From contig NZ_JAKMHX010000033.1 in the NCBI RefSeq assembly GCF_022048975.1, positions 58,501 to 122,500 on the forward strand: DNA of 64,000 nucleotides, read 5' to 3'. Position 1 is the stretch's first letter, and each line of letters begins with the position of its first letter. Below the pieces are notes generated by a model. The model searched no databases, had not been told where the DNA came from, and was given only the letters and a program-made list of their open reading frames with translations. Both the position numbers and the translations under genes were made by a program. This stretch comes from Sporosarcina cyprini (lineage in GTDB: Bacteria > Bacillota > Bacilli > Bacillales_A > Planococcaceae). This document shows, in pieces, positions 18,452 through 26,263 of this stretch.

Positions 18452-19819
18452 TTAATTTCGGCTGTGAACCTTCTCGCCTTGAACCCACACTTCGTGGATG
18501 TTTTCCGGTCTTGCCAAGTAGATGATTTTCTGGAAGATGTCCAATTCGCTTTCCTCCGGATCGTAGAGCGGAAGCCGGGCTGTTGCTTTTTTCGTATCAA
18601 TCAGTTGAACATCCCACGCATAGCCTTCTTCCAAGCGGCCGACCTGGAGGCTGAGGCTTTCTCCGCCGCCGGCAGTCGCCAAATAGAATGCCTCGTTTAG
18701 CGTAATACGGGAGTTTGGTACTCCACGTTTTTCCGCTGGCAGCCCCGTGTCTACTCCATCTTCCAGCATTCTGGACGACATCACAGCCTGGCGTGCATTG
18801 TCATACAAGCTAGGAGAGAAACCGCCAGAAATATCAGAGCCCAAACCGATTTCTACGCCCATTTCCATGAAACGGGCAAGTGGCAGGACGCTGTTAGCAA
18901 AATAGGCGTTGGATACCGGGCAATGTGCGATGGCACTGCCGTTTTTCGCAAACAAGCGGGCATCCTCATCCGTTAGGAAATTGGAATGTGCCATGACCGA
19001 TTTCTCTCGGAGTAAGCCAAAACCATGCAATGCTTTGGCGTCATTCATGCCAAACCGCTCCTGCACATACCCGTGCGCCCAGTCACTCTCGCTGCAATGA
19101 GATTGAATATGTGTATCATATTTCTCGGCCAATTTGCCGAGCCCCTGCAACGCCTCGTCTGTGCAGCTCGGAATGAACCGGGGTGTCACAACTGGATAGA
19201 CCCCTTGCTTCGCCTGTTTCGCGAGTTCCTTCACTGCGACAATGAATTCCTCTGTTTCCTGGAGTGCGATTGCTGTATCGTGATCACGATAAAAATCGGG
19301 CGTCTGATCTACGTTATCTGCAACGACTTTACCGACCAGGCCACGCTGTCCTTTCTGCACACAAATTTCAGCCAGCGCGAGACTCGCTTCTTTATGAACC
19401 GTTGCAAAATAAAGAGCGGTTGTCGTACCATTTGCCAGAAGCGTATCAACCACATCGGCATACACCATTCTCGCAAAATCCACATCCTCAAACTTTGCCT
19501 CGGATGGGAAGGTGTAAGTCTGCAGCCAATCACTCAGCGGAATATCAAGCGCCGTTCCTGCTTGGATCCATTGAGGCGCATGCACATGCAAATCCACGAA
19601 TCCCGGCAATAAGTAGGTCCCTTCCTCAAGGCGTTGGAATGCATCCGTCTGCTCATACGTTTCCAGCAGCTCCGCATACTCCGCATCGCTAGGCTGAACG
19701 ATTTTGGCAATCAACCCGTTCTCCTCAATGCAAAATAAGCAATCTTTCCAAACCGCCACTTCCTTTGGCGACTTGCTCGTAAAGGCCGTGCCATGGAACA
19801 CTCGTCTATAGGAACCCAA
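18452..19819 (-). CDS. guaD: Guanine deaminase (amidohydrolase type)
   Basis: 455 residues. It converts guanine to xanthine and ammonia in purine salvage or degradation. The amidohydrolase metal site is visible: HVHAPQW, QSHCSES, AHSNFL, and the final Asp in GLGSDISGG; the last motif with LPLARFMEMGVEIGLG is characteristic of guanine deaminases. B. subtilis instead uses a short cytidine-deaminase-fold GuaD, so this is the other enzyme class. Start is TTG 19819, with GAAGGAG 8 bases upstream; an upstream TTG at 19858 lacks a site. Confidence 0.9.
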   Translation of the reverse strand: MGSYRRVFHGTAFTSKSPKEVAVWKDCLFCIEENGLIAKIVQPSDAEYAELLETYEQTDAFQRLEEGTYLLPGFVDLHVHAPQWIQAGTALDIPLSDWLQTYTFPSEAKFEDVDFARMVYADVVDTLLANGTTTALYFATVHKEASLALAEICVQKGQRGLVGKVVADNVDQTPDFYRDHDTAIALQETEEFIVAVKELAKQAKQGVYPVVTPRFIPSCTDEALQGLGKLAEKYDTHIQSHCSESDWAHGYVQERFGMNDAKALHGFGLLREKSVMAHSNFLTDEDARLFAKNGSAIAHCPVSNAYFANSVLPLARFMEMGVEIGLGSDISGGFSPSLYDNARQAVMSSRMLEDGVDTGLPAEKRGVPNSRITLNEAFYLATAGGGESLSLQVGRLEEGYAWDVQLIDTKKATARLPLYDPEESELDIFQKIIYLARPENIHEVWVQGEKVHSRN

Positions 19820-20045
19820 TCGTACCACTCCTTCTATGTAGTAGGTCGAACTATGCAATTGTAGTATGGGAAATTAATAATACATTAACACACTAAAAGT
19901 TTTTACAGGCGAATGCAATAGTTTTCTGCAAACCTTAGCGGAAGCTTGCGTTTGATTGAGGAGTTGATTGATTCTAGCGGGTAAGTTCTTGAAAGTTGGT
20001 AAGTAGGCATGGAGGATTCGGGGGAGTGCTGGTAAGTACACCTGA

Positions 20046-20150
20046 TATTTGATGGTAAACCTCCAGGTCGGTGGTAAATGCTCGAGAGTCGGTGGTAAGT
20101 GCCCGAGAGTCGGTGGTAAACGTTCGAGAGTCGGTGGTAAGCGCTTATAG
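20046..20150 (+). repeat. 21-bp tandem repeat, GTCGGTGG family
   Basis: Units with core GAGAGTCGGTGGTAAA; GTCGGTGG starts at 20067, 20088, 20109 and 20130 (exact 21-bp period), with a diverged unit before. Same unit and orientation as 2931-3012. Confidence 0.88.
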
Positions 20151-20174
20151 AGAGAGCTGGAATAAGTTGGCGTG

Positions 20175-20415
20175 TGCTCGGTAGATAAACTCCAGCAACC
20201 ACTCGTATCTTCTCTTGAACCGCTCAAATAACTCTGACAACCACTCGTATATTTTCTGAACCGCTCGAATAACTTCGGCAACCCCTCGTATATTTTCTGA
20301 ACCGCTCGAATAACTCCGGCAACCCCTCGTATATTTTCTGAACCGCTCGAATAAATCGGGCAACCCCTCGTATCTTCTCCCGACCTCTCGTATCAATCCC
20401 GGCAACTGCTCAATC
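20175..20415 (+). repeat. Phased CTCG repeat array, 41-bp composite unit
   Basis: Alternating CTCGTAT and CTCGAAT half-units. CTCGTAT-type half-units start near 20201, 20243, 20284, 20325 and 20366 (spacing 41-42), with CTCGAAT-type half-units in between, so a CTCG occurs every 20-21 bases. Unit text between the motifs is ATTTTCTGAACCG and AACTCCGGCAACCC. Intergenic between guaD and the DUF3533 gene. Confidence 0.88.
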
Positions 20416-20468
20416 CCTCCCGAGCATCACAACAAAGCCCCCTCCACAAAGAGGGAGGGGGGCAGGAC

Positions 20469-21674
20469 TCATGGTTCCATTACTAAGCTAGATTCATTCA
20501 CCGATACGCTTTTTCTATCTCGATGTAGAAAGACGGCACCTGCTGTGACGAGCAGCGCCACTCCCGCGATGAGGAGGAGTGGGCCGATATTGGTGAAGAG
20601 GGCTCCTTCATTGCCGCCGAAGACAATCGTGTAATAGCCGTCTGCGCCATAGGTGGCGGGCAGGAAGGAAGCCAGTGCATGGTAGCCGGACGGCAGCAAT
20701 TCTCTCGCGACTAAGACGCCCGAGGTTACAAGTTGCAGGGACAGGGCGAGAATGTTGAAGACCATTCCGTAGTTCCCAAAAACGTAGACGAATACTTGGG
20801 CAAACAGTAAGAAGGAAAGGAACATGACGCCTTGGAATAAATAGATGGGGAGGAATGATTCCCCGGAAGCCACGTCAAACAGCTTCATCAGTCCAATCGT
20901 TAGCAAAGGCAGGAGGAATGCGACGGCGACATTAATGACCTGCCTGCCGAAAAATAATCCCCATTTGGAATGAAAGGTGCGGATTGCTCCGGCTGCTTCG
21001 TTGATTTGCATGATCATGACCATCGCTCCTACGAAAGAGGAAATGATAACCATCAACGGGACCAGGTTGGCTGAAAATTGATCGACTGCATTCGTTTTGT
21101 TGATGACTTTGTTGATCGGTTCCGGCTGGATGGTCTTCGTGAAAGATTCGAATGCTTCTCCGATTGCCAAGGCGACAGGCGGTTCAACTGGCAACTGGCT
21201 TAGTTGTTGTTCGATGGCTCCGGCTGCAGCCGCTTTTTGTTGCAATGATACTTGTGCATTCAATTTGTTGGTCAATTCAGCAGCGACTTGCTCCATCATT
21301 GTTTTGCTTGAGGTGGCGTTTGCCTGATTAATCCAATATTGAATGGAAGGTTGATCTCCTGTCGTCAACGCGGACATAAAAAGATCAGGAATGTGGATGA
21401 CCATGCTCACTTCTTTTGCGTTCATTTGTTCCAGGGCTTGCGCAACCGTTGAAAATTGTTTTGTTTGGAATGGCATGTTTCCTTTGATTTCTTCCGCAAT
21501 CATGTCAGCCTTCCTATCTTCGTTTACGATTCCGATGGCTAAGTTGCCAGTCCGATCCAGGACACCATCATAGGCAGTCAGCCACACCGAAAAGAAAATT
21601 AGCTGGAACATGACCGCTGCTATGATTCCAATATAAGTTCCACGTAAGCGCAATAAAGCCTGTAAAGCTTTCAT
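20469..21674 (-). CDS. YhgE/Pip-like (DUF3533) membrane protein
   Basis: 401 residues: one N-terminal membrane helix (about 12-35), an extracytoplasmic domain of roughly 170 residues (NLAIGIVNEDRKADMI ... QYWINQANATSSKTMMEQVA) and five to six C-terminal helices. This is the ABC-2-type/DUF3533 plan seen in YhgE, Pip and related permeases; no ATPase partner is adjacent. The ribosome site is AGGAGGAG. A TetR gene lies upstream on the same strand and an operator-like site at 21693-21712 sits between its start and the TetR gene, so repression by that TetR is likely. Confidence 0.83.
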   Translation of the reverse strand: MKALQALLRLRGTYIGIIAAVMFQLIFFSVWLTAYDGVLDRTGNLAIGIVNEDRKADMIAEEIKGNMPFQTKQFSTVAQALEQMNAKEVSMVIHIPDLFMSALTTGDQPSIQYWINQANATSSKTMMEQVAAELTNKLNAQVSLQQKAAAAGAIEQQLSQLPVEPPVALAIGEAFESFTKTIQPEPINKVINKTNAVDQFSANLVPLMVIISSFVGAMVMIMQINEAAGAIRTFHSKWGLFFGRQVINVAVAFLLPLLTIGLMKLFDVASGESFLPIYLFQGVMFLSFLLFAQVFVYVFGNYGMVFNILALSLQLVTSGVLVARELLPSGYHALASFLPATYGADGYYTIVFGGNEGALFTNIGPLLLIAGVALLVTAGAVFLHRDRKSVSVNESSLVMEP

Positions 21675-21692
21675 TTAGTTCTCCTCCTAGTA

Positions 21693-21712
21693 ATGTAAGT
21701 ACTTGCTTGCAT
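21693..21712. promoter_or_regulatory. Probable TetR operator, DUF3533 promoter
   Basis: Imperfect dyad ATGTAAGTACTTGCTTGCAT, 19 bases upstream of the DUF3533 start. It shares ATGTAAGT and CTTGCAT with a second dyad in front of the TetR gene (22332-22351); a TATTAT -10-like element overlaps its upstream edge on the minus strand. Confidence 0.7.
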
Positions 21713-21723
21713 CTATAATAAAA

Positions 21724-21755
21724 TTTTTTCTAGGGGGTAATGCCCCTAGAAAAAA
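21724..21755 (-). terminator. Terminator overlapping the tetR stop codon
   Basis: Stem TTTTTTCTAGGGG / CCCCTAGAAAAAA with a 6-base loop. The last codons of the TetR gene and its TAG lie inside the hairpin. Confidence 0.8.
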
Positions 21756-22311
21756 TGGTGACGCTCGTTTGCAAAAGTTCTGTCAGATCGATTGCCGTCA
21801 CATTCGTGCCGAGCCTCGCCGCTGAGATAAAATGGCCGAAATTGATGGCAATGAAAGACATGGCGATCGGTTCTACATCAATGTCCACAACTTTTCCCCT
21901 GCGCTGCATTTCCGTGAAATACTTCATGAGTTCTTCTTTGATCACACGGGGGACATTGGCAATCTCTTCATCGATTTCCGGGAATGATCCCGCTTCTCTG
22001 AAACCGATTAGCACAAAATCCTTAATGGACAGCATATAACGCAAGTATTCCTCGGAAAAGAGAAGCAAGTCGTCCTGTAACTCGTAGGACACTTCCAATT
22101 GGATGGTCTTCTGCAAGATCGGTCCATAGGAGAATTTTTCAATGATCGCTTTTAAGATGCCTCGTTTATTGCCAAAGTGGCGAAATATCGTCACTTCATT
22201 GACTCCTGCCAGTTCTGCAATTGATTTTGTTGTGGCGGCAGCATATCCTTTTTCGCTAACTAGCTCGATGGCCGCGTCCAATATTCGTTCCGTTGTCGAT
22301 TTTGTTGACAA
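21730..22311 (-). CDS. TetR-family transcriptional regulator
   Basis: 193 residues. The N-terminal helix-turn-helix is typical (TTERILDAAIELVSEKGY, TTKSIAELAGV, VTIFRHFGNKRGIL); the C-terminal ligand domain is not assignable. The likely start is TTG 22311, preceded by GGGAGAGGG; longer in-frame versions lack a site. Related operator-like dyads before its own start and before the adjacent DUF3533 gene imply autoregulation and control of that gene. Confidence 0.87.
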   Translation of the reverse strand: MSTKSTTERILDAAIELVSEKGYAAATTKSIAELAGVNEVTIFRHFGNKRGILKAIIEKFSYGPILQKTIQLEVSYELQDDLLLFSEEYLRYMLSIKDFVLIGFREAGSFPEIDEEIANVPRVIKEELMKYFTEMQRRGKVVDIDVEPIAMSFIAINFGHFISAARLGTNVTAIDLTELLQTSVTIFSRGITP

Positions 22312-22331
22312 CAGCACCCTCTCCCTACTGA

Positions 22332-22351
22332 ATGTAAGTGTGTACTTGCAT
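22332..22351. promoter_or_regulatory. Probable TetR autoregulatory operator
   Basis: Imperfect dyad ATGTAAGTGTGTACTTGCAT, 20 bases upstream of the TetR start; matches the dyad at 21693-21712 over most positions. Confidence 0.7.
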
Positions 22352-22384
22352 CCTATCATGCCGAAATAAAAGATGCAACTACAA

Positions 22385-22428
22385 AAAAATCGCTGGTCAT
22401 CATAATGGATGTCCAAGCGATTTTCTTT
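22385..22428 (-). terminator. Terminator overlapping the symporter gene end
   Basis: Minus-strand stem AATCGCTTGG / CCAGCGATT followed by TTTTTTT; the last codons of the symporter gene form the 5' arm and loop. Confidence 0.75.
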
Positions 22429-23641
22429 GCCTTCCTTTTTCATGCTGATCAATCACGCGGGTCCCAACTAAATCCCCGGTAATATTCAAAGCGGTGGCGC
22501 CCATGCCAATCAAGGCATCAATGGACGTCAGCAGAGCGACAGCCTCCATTGGCAGACCCAGCTGCACAAACACCGTTGCAATCATGACGATACCGGCGCC
22601 AGGAACACCAGCTGTTCCGATCGAAGCGAGAGTTCCAATCAAAACAACCATCAGCATATCGGTAAGACTAAGCGGATGCCCGGTCACATTCGCTGCGAAG
22701 ACAGTGGAGACGGCAATCCGAATCGCCGCTCCGTCCATATTGACCGTAGCGCCAAGTGGCAAACTGAAACTATAAAGACTTTTGGAGACCCCCATATGAT
22801 TCGCTGCATTTAACGTCAGGGGAAGTGTGCCAGCACTGCTTTGCGTCACAAATGCAGTGAGCATTGGAGTTCTGGCATATTTGAAAAAGTGCAGCGGATT
22901 CACGCCAAACAAGAGCATAAACAGGATATACAGCACAATATGAGCGAGAAGGGCAATGTAAAAAACGCCAATCAAGCCACTGAGCGATACAAGAGTTTTT
23001 ATCCCTTGGCTTCCTACTGTGTTTGCCATAATGGCAAATACGCCAATCGGGACATACTGGAGAATCGCTTTTAAAATGATCATCGATGCTTCATTTAATG
23101 CATTGAATAATTTCAGCAGCATCTCGCCGTGTTCGTTTAGTTTAGGTATGGAACGCATAGCGGAAATGGCAATGCCAAAAGCGAGAGCAGTAAAAATAAT
23201 GCCAAGCAGGTTCATTTCTGAAAAAGCCGTCACTATATTGGAAGGGACAATATTGAGCAGAACCTTTACAATGCCTGGATTTTCAGGTACATCAAACGTT
23301 TCATTACCGGTCAGCTCCATTCCTGTACCAGGACGGAACAGGCTGGCTACTGCCAGACCGACTCCAATAGCGATTGCTGAACTGAATGTATAGTATACAA
23401 AGACTTTGGTTCCCATTCGCCCCAGATTACTGATGTTTGTTTGATTGACCCCGACAATGAGTGTGAAGAGAATTAAGGGGATGATCAAAAATGTCAATAA
23501 ACGAAGAAGAAGATCACCGAACGGAGCAAGAACAGAGGCATTGTCTCCTAAAAGAAATCCAGCGATTATCCCAAGTATGAGAGCAATCGTGATTTTTAGA
23601 ATCAATGAAGCGTGAAGGTAGCCTGTTATTATTTTCTTCAA
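22400..23641 (-). CDS. Dicarboxylate/amino acid:cation symporter (DAACS family)
   Basis: 413 residues, of the GltP/DctA/SdcS family of elevator-type carriers that take up glutamate, aspartate or C4-dicarboxylates with Na+ or H+. The re-entrant hairpin with serines (QSSAGTLPLTLNAA), NMDG (TVNMDGAAI) and the second hairpin (GTAGVPGAG) are visible, as is NITGDLVGTRVID at the C-terminus. TTG start at 23641 with AAAGGAGGG 8 bases upstream. Single-gene unit. Confidence 0.9.
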   Translation of the reverse strand: MKKIITGYLHASLILKITIALILGIIAGFLLGDNASVLAPFGDLLLRLLTFLIIPLILFTLIVGVNQTNISNLGRMGTKVFVYYTFSSAIAIGVGLAVASLFRPGTGMELTGNETFDVPENPGIVKVLLNIVPSNIVTAFSEMNLLGIIFTALAFGIAISAMRSIPKLNEHGEMLLKLFNALNEASMIILKAILQYVPIGVFAIMANTVGSQGIKTLVSLSGLIGVFYIALLAHIVLYILFMLLFGVNPLHFFKYARTPMLTAFVTQSSAGTLPLTLNAANHMGVSKSLYSFSLPLGATVNMDGAAIRIAVSTVFAANVTGHPLSLTDMLMVVLIGTLASIGTAGVPGAGIVMIATVFVQLGLPMEAVALLTSIDALIGMGATALNITGDLVGTRVIDQHEKGRQRKSLGHPL

Positions 23642-23797
23642 GGAAAACCCTCCTTTGTATTGAGTGGACGCTGCATTGAAGCAATCGGAAATAAAGGATT
23701 CCTTATTTTATGGGATTGCCTAAAAGGAATGATTTCAAACGTTTCCTGTCTATATAGAATAAGCGCCAGAAGCTTTTGCGGCTCTGGCGCTGCGTAA

Positions 23798-24067
23798 TTA
23801 GAAAAAGAAGAAGGGAAGAAGCGCTAGCGTTACAATGGAACCGATAGCAATTCCCAATCCGAAGGCCCAGCCTCCGCCGTATCCAATACCGAAGCCAAAT
23901 CCGATGCCTCTTGAGTTTCGCTGATTGCCAATTGGCTGCAAATAAACTTTATTGTTACGAACCCCTTGAATGACGCCTCTATGTGTTTGTCCATCTCGCG
24001 TCCCGATAACGACCGCTCTGCCTACATAGCGGTTGCACATGGCATGATGGTGTTCAAATGAAGACAT
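23798..24067 (-). CDS. Small protein with LSm/SH3-like core and Gly-rich membrane tail
   Basis: 89 residues, not recognised as a named family. The N-terminal half (YVGRAVVIGTRDGQTHRGVI, then KVYLQPI) has the strand pattern of a small beta-barrel of the LSm/SH3 kind. Then comes a Gly-rich stretch (GFGFGIGYGGGWAFG) and a hydrophobic tail ending in FFFF. Such proteins recur near spore or envelope genes in Bacillales. Start at 24067 has GGGGTGA 8 bases upstream. Neighbours are the YjcZ peptides on the other strand. Confidence 0.72.
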   Translation of the reverse strand: MSSFEHHHAMCNRYVGRAVVIGTRDGQTHRGVIQGVRNNKVYLQPIGNQRNSRGIGFGFGIGYGGGWAFGLGIAIGSIVTLALLPFFFF

Positions 24068-24256
24068 ATTCTATTCACCCCATTTCCGTCACATCTATAC
24101 CAGTATATGAGTCCGCTGAAGCAATAGTGGGGCGGACAAACCAGATGGTGTTTTAGGAATCGGCATTGAGGCCGCATCTGTCATTGGGCCGCTACAGCAC
24201 ATTTGAAAACATGCAAAAAATATAGGGAAGTGTCAGTTGCCAAATGGAATCAGCCA

Positions 24257-24265
24257 CATACACTA
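24257..24265 (+). promoter_or_regulatory. Sigma-K-like -10 element, first YjcZ gene
   Basis: CATACACTA fits CATAnnnTA, the -10 consensus for the mother-cell sigma factor. The same element stands before the second copy. The -35 (AC) is not convincingly spaced. Confidence 0.45.
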
Positions 24266-24296
24266 TCACTATCCCCTGAAAAGGAGGTGTTGTGGA

Positions 24297-24407
24297 ATGT
24301 CTGGAAACGGAGGAGGCGGCTACGGTAGCGGTTTCGCTTTGATCGTAGTCTTGTTTATCCTGTTGATTATTGTTGGTGCTGCTTTCTTGGGCGGTGGGTA
24401 CTATTAA
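24297..24407 (+). CDS. YjcZ-family sporulation peptide, copy 1
   Basis: 36 residues: [16 protein letters not shown] start, hydrophobic core [14 protein letters not shown], then GGGYY. This is the Gly-rich head, single membrane helix and Gly/Tyr tail of the YjcZ/YjfA-type small sporulation proteins of Bacillales. AAGGAGGTG precedes the ATG. A paralogue lies 280 bases downstream. A CATACACTA element upstream suggests late mother-cell expression. Confidence 0.88.
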   Translation: MSGNGGGGYGSGFALIVVLFILLIIVGAAFLGGGYY

Positions 24408-24646
24408 TTCCTCGTGCATCTAGGACGAGGCAGTACACTCTGTCTTCATCTAGTAAAGACATACGTGCCGGATGGCAAGCTTGTGGATGAAAGATTCAGT
24501 AAGAAGTCCACCCGTTTAGTTGGAGCCGGGAGCTTTTATTTACAAGCAGAGGCACATGGCACGTGTGTCTTTTTAACCCGATTTTCATTATGGCATCGAA
24601 AATGAACAAGTTTGGGTATGTGTCACGATAGACGATTGCCATTACA

Positions 24647-24655
24647 CATACAATA
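24647..24655 (+). promoter_or_regulatory. Sigma-K-like -10 element, second YjcZ gene
   Basis: CATACAATA fits CATAnnnTA and is placed about 30 bases before the start, as in copy 1. Confidence 0.45.
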
Positions 24656-24685
24656 TGAACATCAACCGTTTGGAGGTGTTTCAAT

Positions 24686-24802
24686 ATGTCCGGAGCTGAG
24701 GGAGGAACAGGAGGATACGGTGGCGGTTACGCTTTAATCGTCGTCCTATTCATTTTATTGATCATTGTAGGCGCTGCTTTTTGGTGGGGCGGCGGCTATT
24801 AA
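24686..24802 (+). CDS. YjcZ-family sporulation peptide, copy 2
   Basis: 38 residues, closely related to copy 1 across the hydrophobic core ([17 protein letters not shown]) with a diverged head (SGAEGGTGGYGGGY) and WWGGGY tail. TTTGGAGGTG is the ribosome site. The tandem arrangement with separate upstream elements looks like a local duplication whose intergenic DNA has since diverged. Confidence 0.88.
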   Translation: MSGAEGGTGGYGGGYALIVVLFILLIIVGAAFWWGGGY

Positions 24803-24921
24803 GGCTAAGTAAATGTAAAAGAAAATCAGGCCACAGCATGATCGGGGACCTTCCTGCGGATCGTTCAATCGGCTTCTATGGATGTACTAAAACCAAGGAG
24901 ACCGTAAGACGATTTGCTGGC

Positions 24922-24954
24922 AGGCACCGACGGCAGCTGTGTGCCTTTTTATGT
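24922..24954 (+). terminator. Probable terminator after the YjcZ pair
   Basis: GGCAC ... GTGCC stem with an internal CGGC/GCTG region, followed by TTTTT. Confidence 0.5.
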
Positions 24955-25061
24955 TATAAGGAAGGATAAGGGACGGTTCATCCCGGAATTGATATAATGA
25001 ACTAGCTGTTACATAACAAAGTGACATGACAACAAACTTAGAAAATACAAAGAGGTCATCT

Positions 25062-26222
25062 ATGAAAAAAACGACAGTTACATTACTAATCCTGTTGATT
25101 AATCTATTTATCGCTTTCCTAGGAATTGGCCTCGTCATACCTGTATTACCGACATTGATGAATGAGTTGCATATTTCGGGCAAGGTCGTCGGGTATATGG
25201 TGGCAGTTTTTGCCTTTGCACAATTAGTAGTGTCCCCGCTAGCCGGTCGCTGGGCCGATACATTCGGAAGGAAGCGGATGATTGTCATCGGTTTGTTTAT
25301 CTTCAGCTTATCAGAGCTGTTATTTGGAATGGGACAATCCTTATCGGTGCTCTTTATTTCCCGGATGCTTGGCGGTGTTAGTGCTGCATTCATCATGCCT
25401 GCCGTTACTGCCTTTATTGCGGATATTACGACAACGGAAATGCGTGCGAAAGCGCTAGGTTATATGTCTGCTGCCATCTCAACGGGATTTATTATTGGGC
25501 CAGGAATTGGTGGGTTTCTAGCGGATTTTGGCACAAGGGTTCCGTTTTTCTTTGCGGCGGGTCTTGCTTGCTTTGCGGGCATATTCTCTATGGTGTTATT
25601 GCGTGAACCTGAAAGGCAGATACAAGATGTTGTCGAGGGTCCGCAACAGTCAGGACTTCGAAAAATCTTTATTCCAATGTATTTCATTGCCTTCATGGTC
25701 ATTTTAATTTCATCTTTTGGATTGGCTTCCTTTGAGTCGATTTTCAGCCTGTTTGTAGATCACAAGTTTCAATTTACGCCGAAGGATATTGCCATTATTA
25801 TTACCGGTGGAGGTCTGGTTGGGGCAATCGCGCAGGTGGCCTTATTCGATCGATTGACCAAGTATATGGGGGAGATTCGAGTCATCTTTGTGAGCCTGCT
25901 CTTCTCGGCGGTGCTCGTGTATTTTATGACGATCGTCCATTCGTATTACAGTATTCTATTCGTGACAATGATTGTCTTTGTCGGCTTTGATTTAATCCGG
26001 CCAGCCGTCACATCATATTTATCTAAAATTGCAGGCAATGATCAAGGATTTGTCGGGGGAATGAACTCCATGTTCACGAGTATCGGCAATATCTTTGGCC
26101 CGATTATGGGCGGTGCGCTTTTTGATATTAATCTGGACTATCCGTTTTACGCAGGAGCTATCTTCTTGTTAATCGGTCTCGTGCTAGTACTGTTTTGGAA
26201 GCAGCCAAAAGAGAACTTATAA
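25062..26222 (+). CDS. MFS multidrug efflux pump (NorA/Bmr-like)
   Basis: 386 residues, twelve hydrophobic segments. Loop 2-3 motif GRWADTFGRKRMIV and motif C in helix 5 (GFIIGPGIGGFLAD) define a DHA1 drug:H+ antiporter close to NorA, Bmr and Blt. The start at 25062 follows AAAGAGGT; a possible upstream ATG at 25026 lacks a site. It ends at a terminator shared with the convergent PbuE-like gene. Confidence 0.88.
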   Translation: MKKTTVTLLILLINLFIAFLGIGLVIPVLPTLMNELHISGKVVGYMVAVFAFAQLVVSPLAGRWADTFGRKRMIVIGLFIFSLSELLFGMGQSLSVLFISRMLGGVSAAFIMPAVTAFIADITTTEMRAKALGYMSAAISTGFIIGPGIGGFLADFGTRVPFFFAAGLACFAGIFSMVLLREPERQIQDVVEGPQQSGLRKIFIPMYFIAFMVILISSFGLASFESIFSLFVDHKFQFTPKDIAIIITGGGLVGAIAQVALFDRLTKYMGEIRVIFVSLLFSAVLVYFMTIVHSYYSILFVTMIVFVGFDLIRPAVTSYLSKIAGNDQGFVGGMNSMFTSIGNIFGPIMGGALFDINLDYPFYAGAIFLLIGLVLVLFWKQPKENL

Positions 26223-26229
26223 TCAAATA

Positions 26230-26263
26230 AAAAAGGTGACGGGACTGGCTCCCTTCACCTTTC
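26230..26263. terminator. Bidirectional terminator between two MFS genes
   Basis: Stem AAAGGTGA / TCACCTTT extended by GGGA/TCCC; it includes the stop codon of the minus-strand gene. Confidence 0.75.

Noticed and set aside
19874..20405. Several minus-strand open frames of 85-135 codons
   Set aside because: They are translations of the 21- and 41-bp repeats (period divisible or near-divisible by three), lack ribosome sites and overlap one another in different frames.
20175..20415. CRISPR array
   Set aside because: The units are degenerate, only 41 bp in total with no unique spacers, and no cas genes are present.
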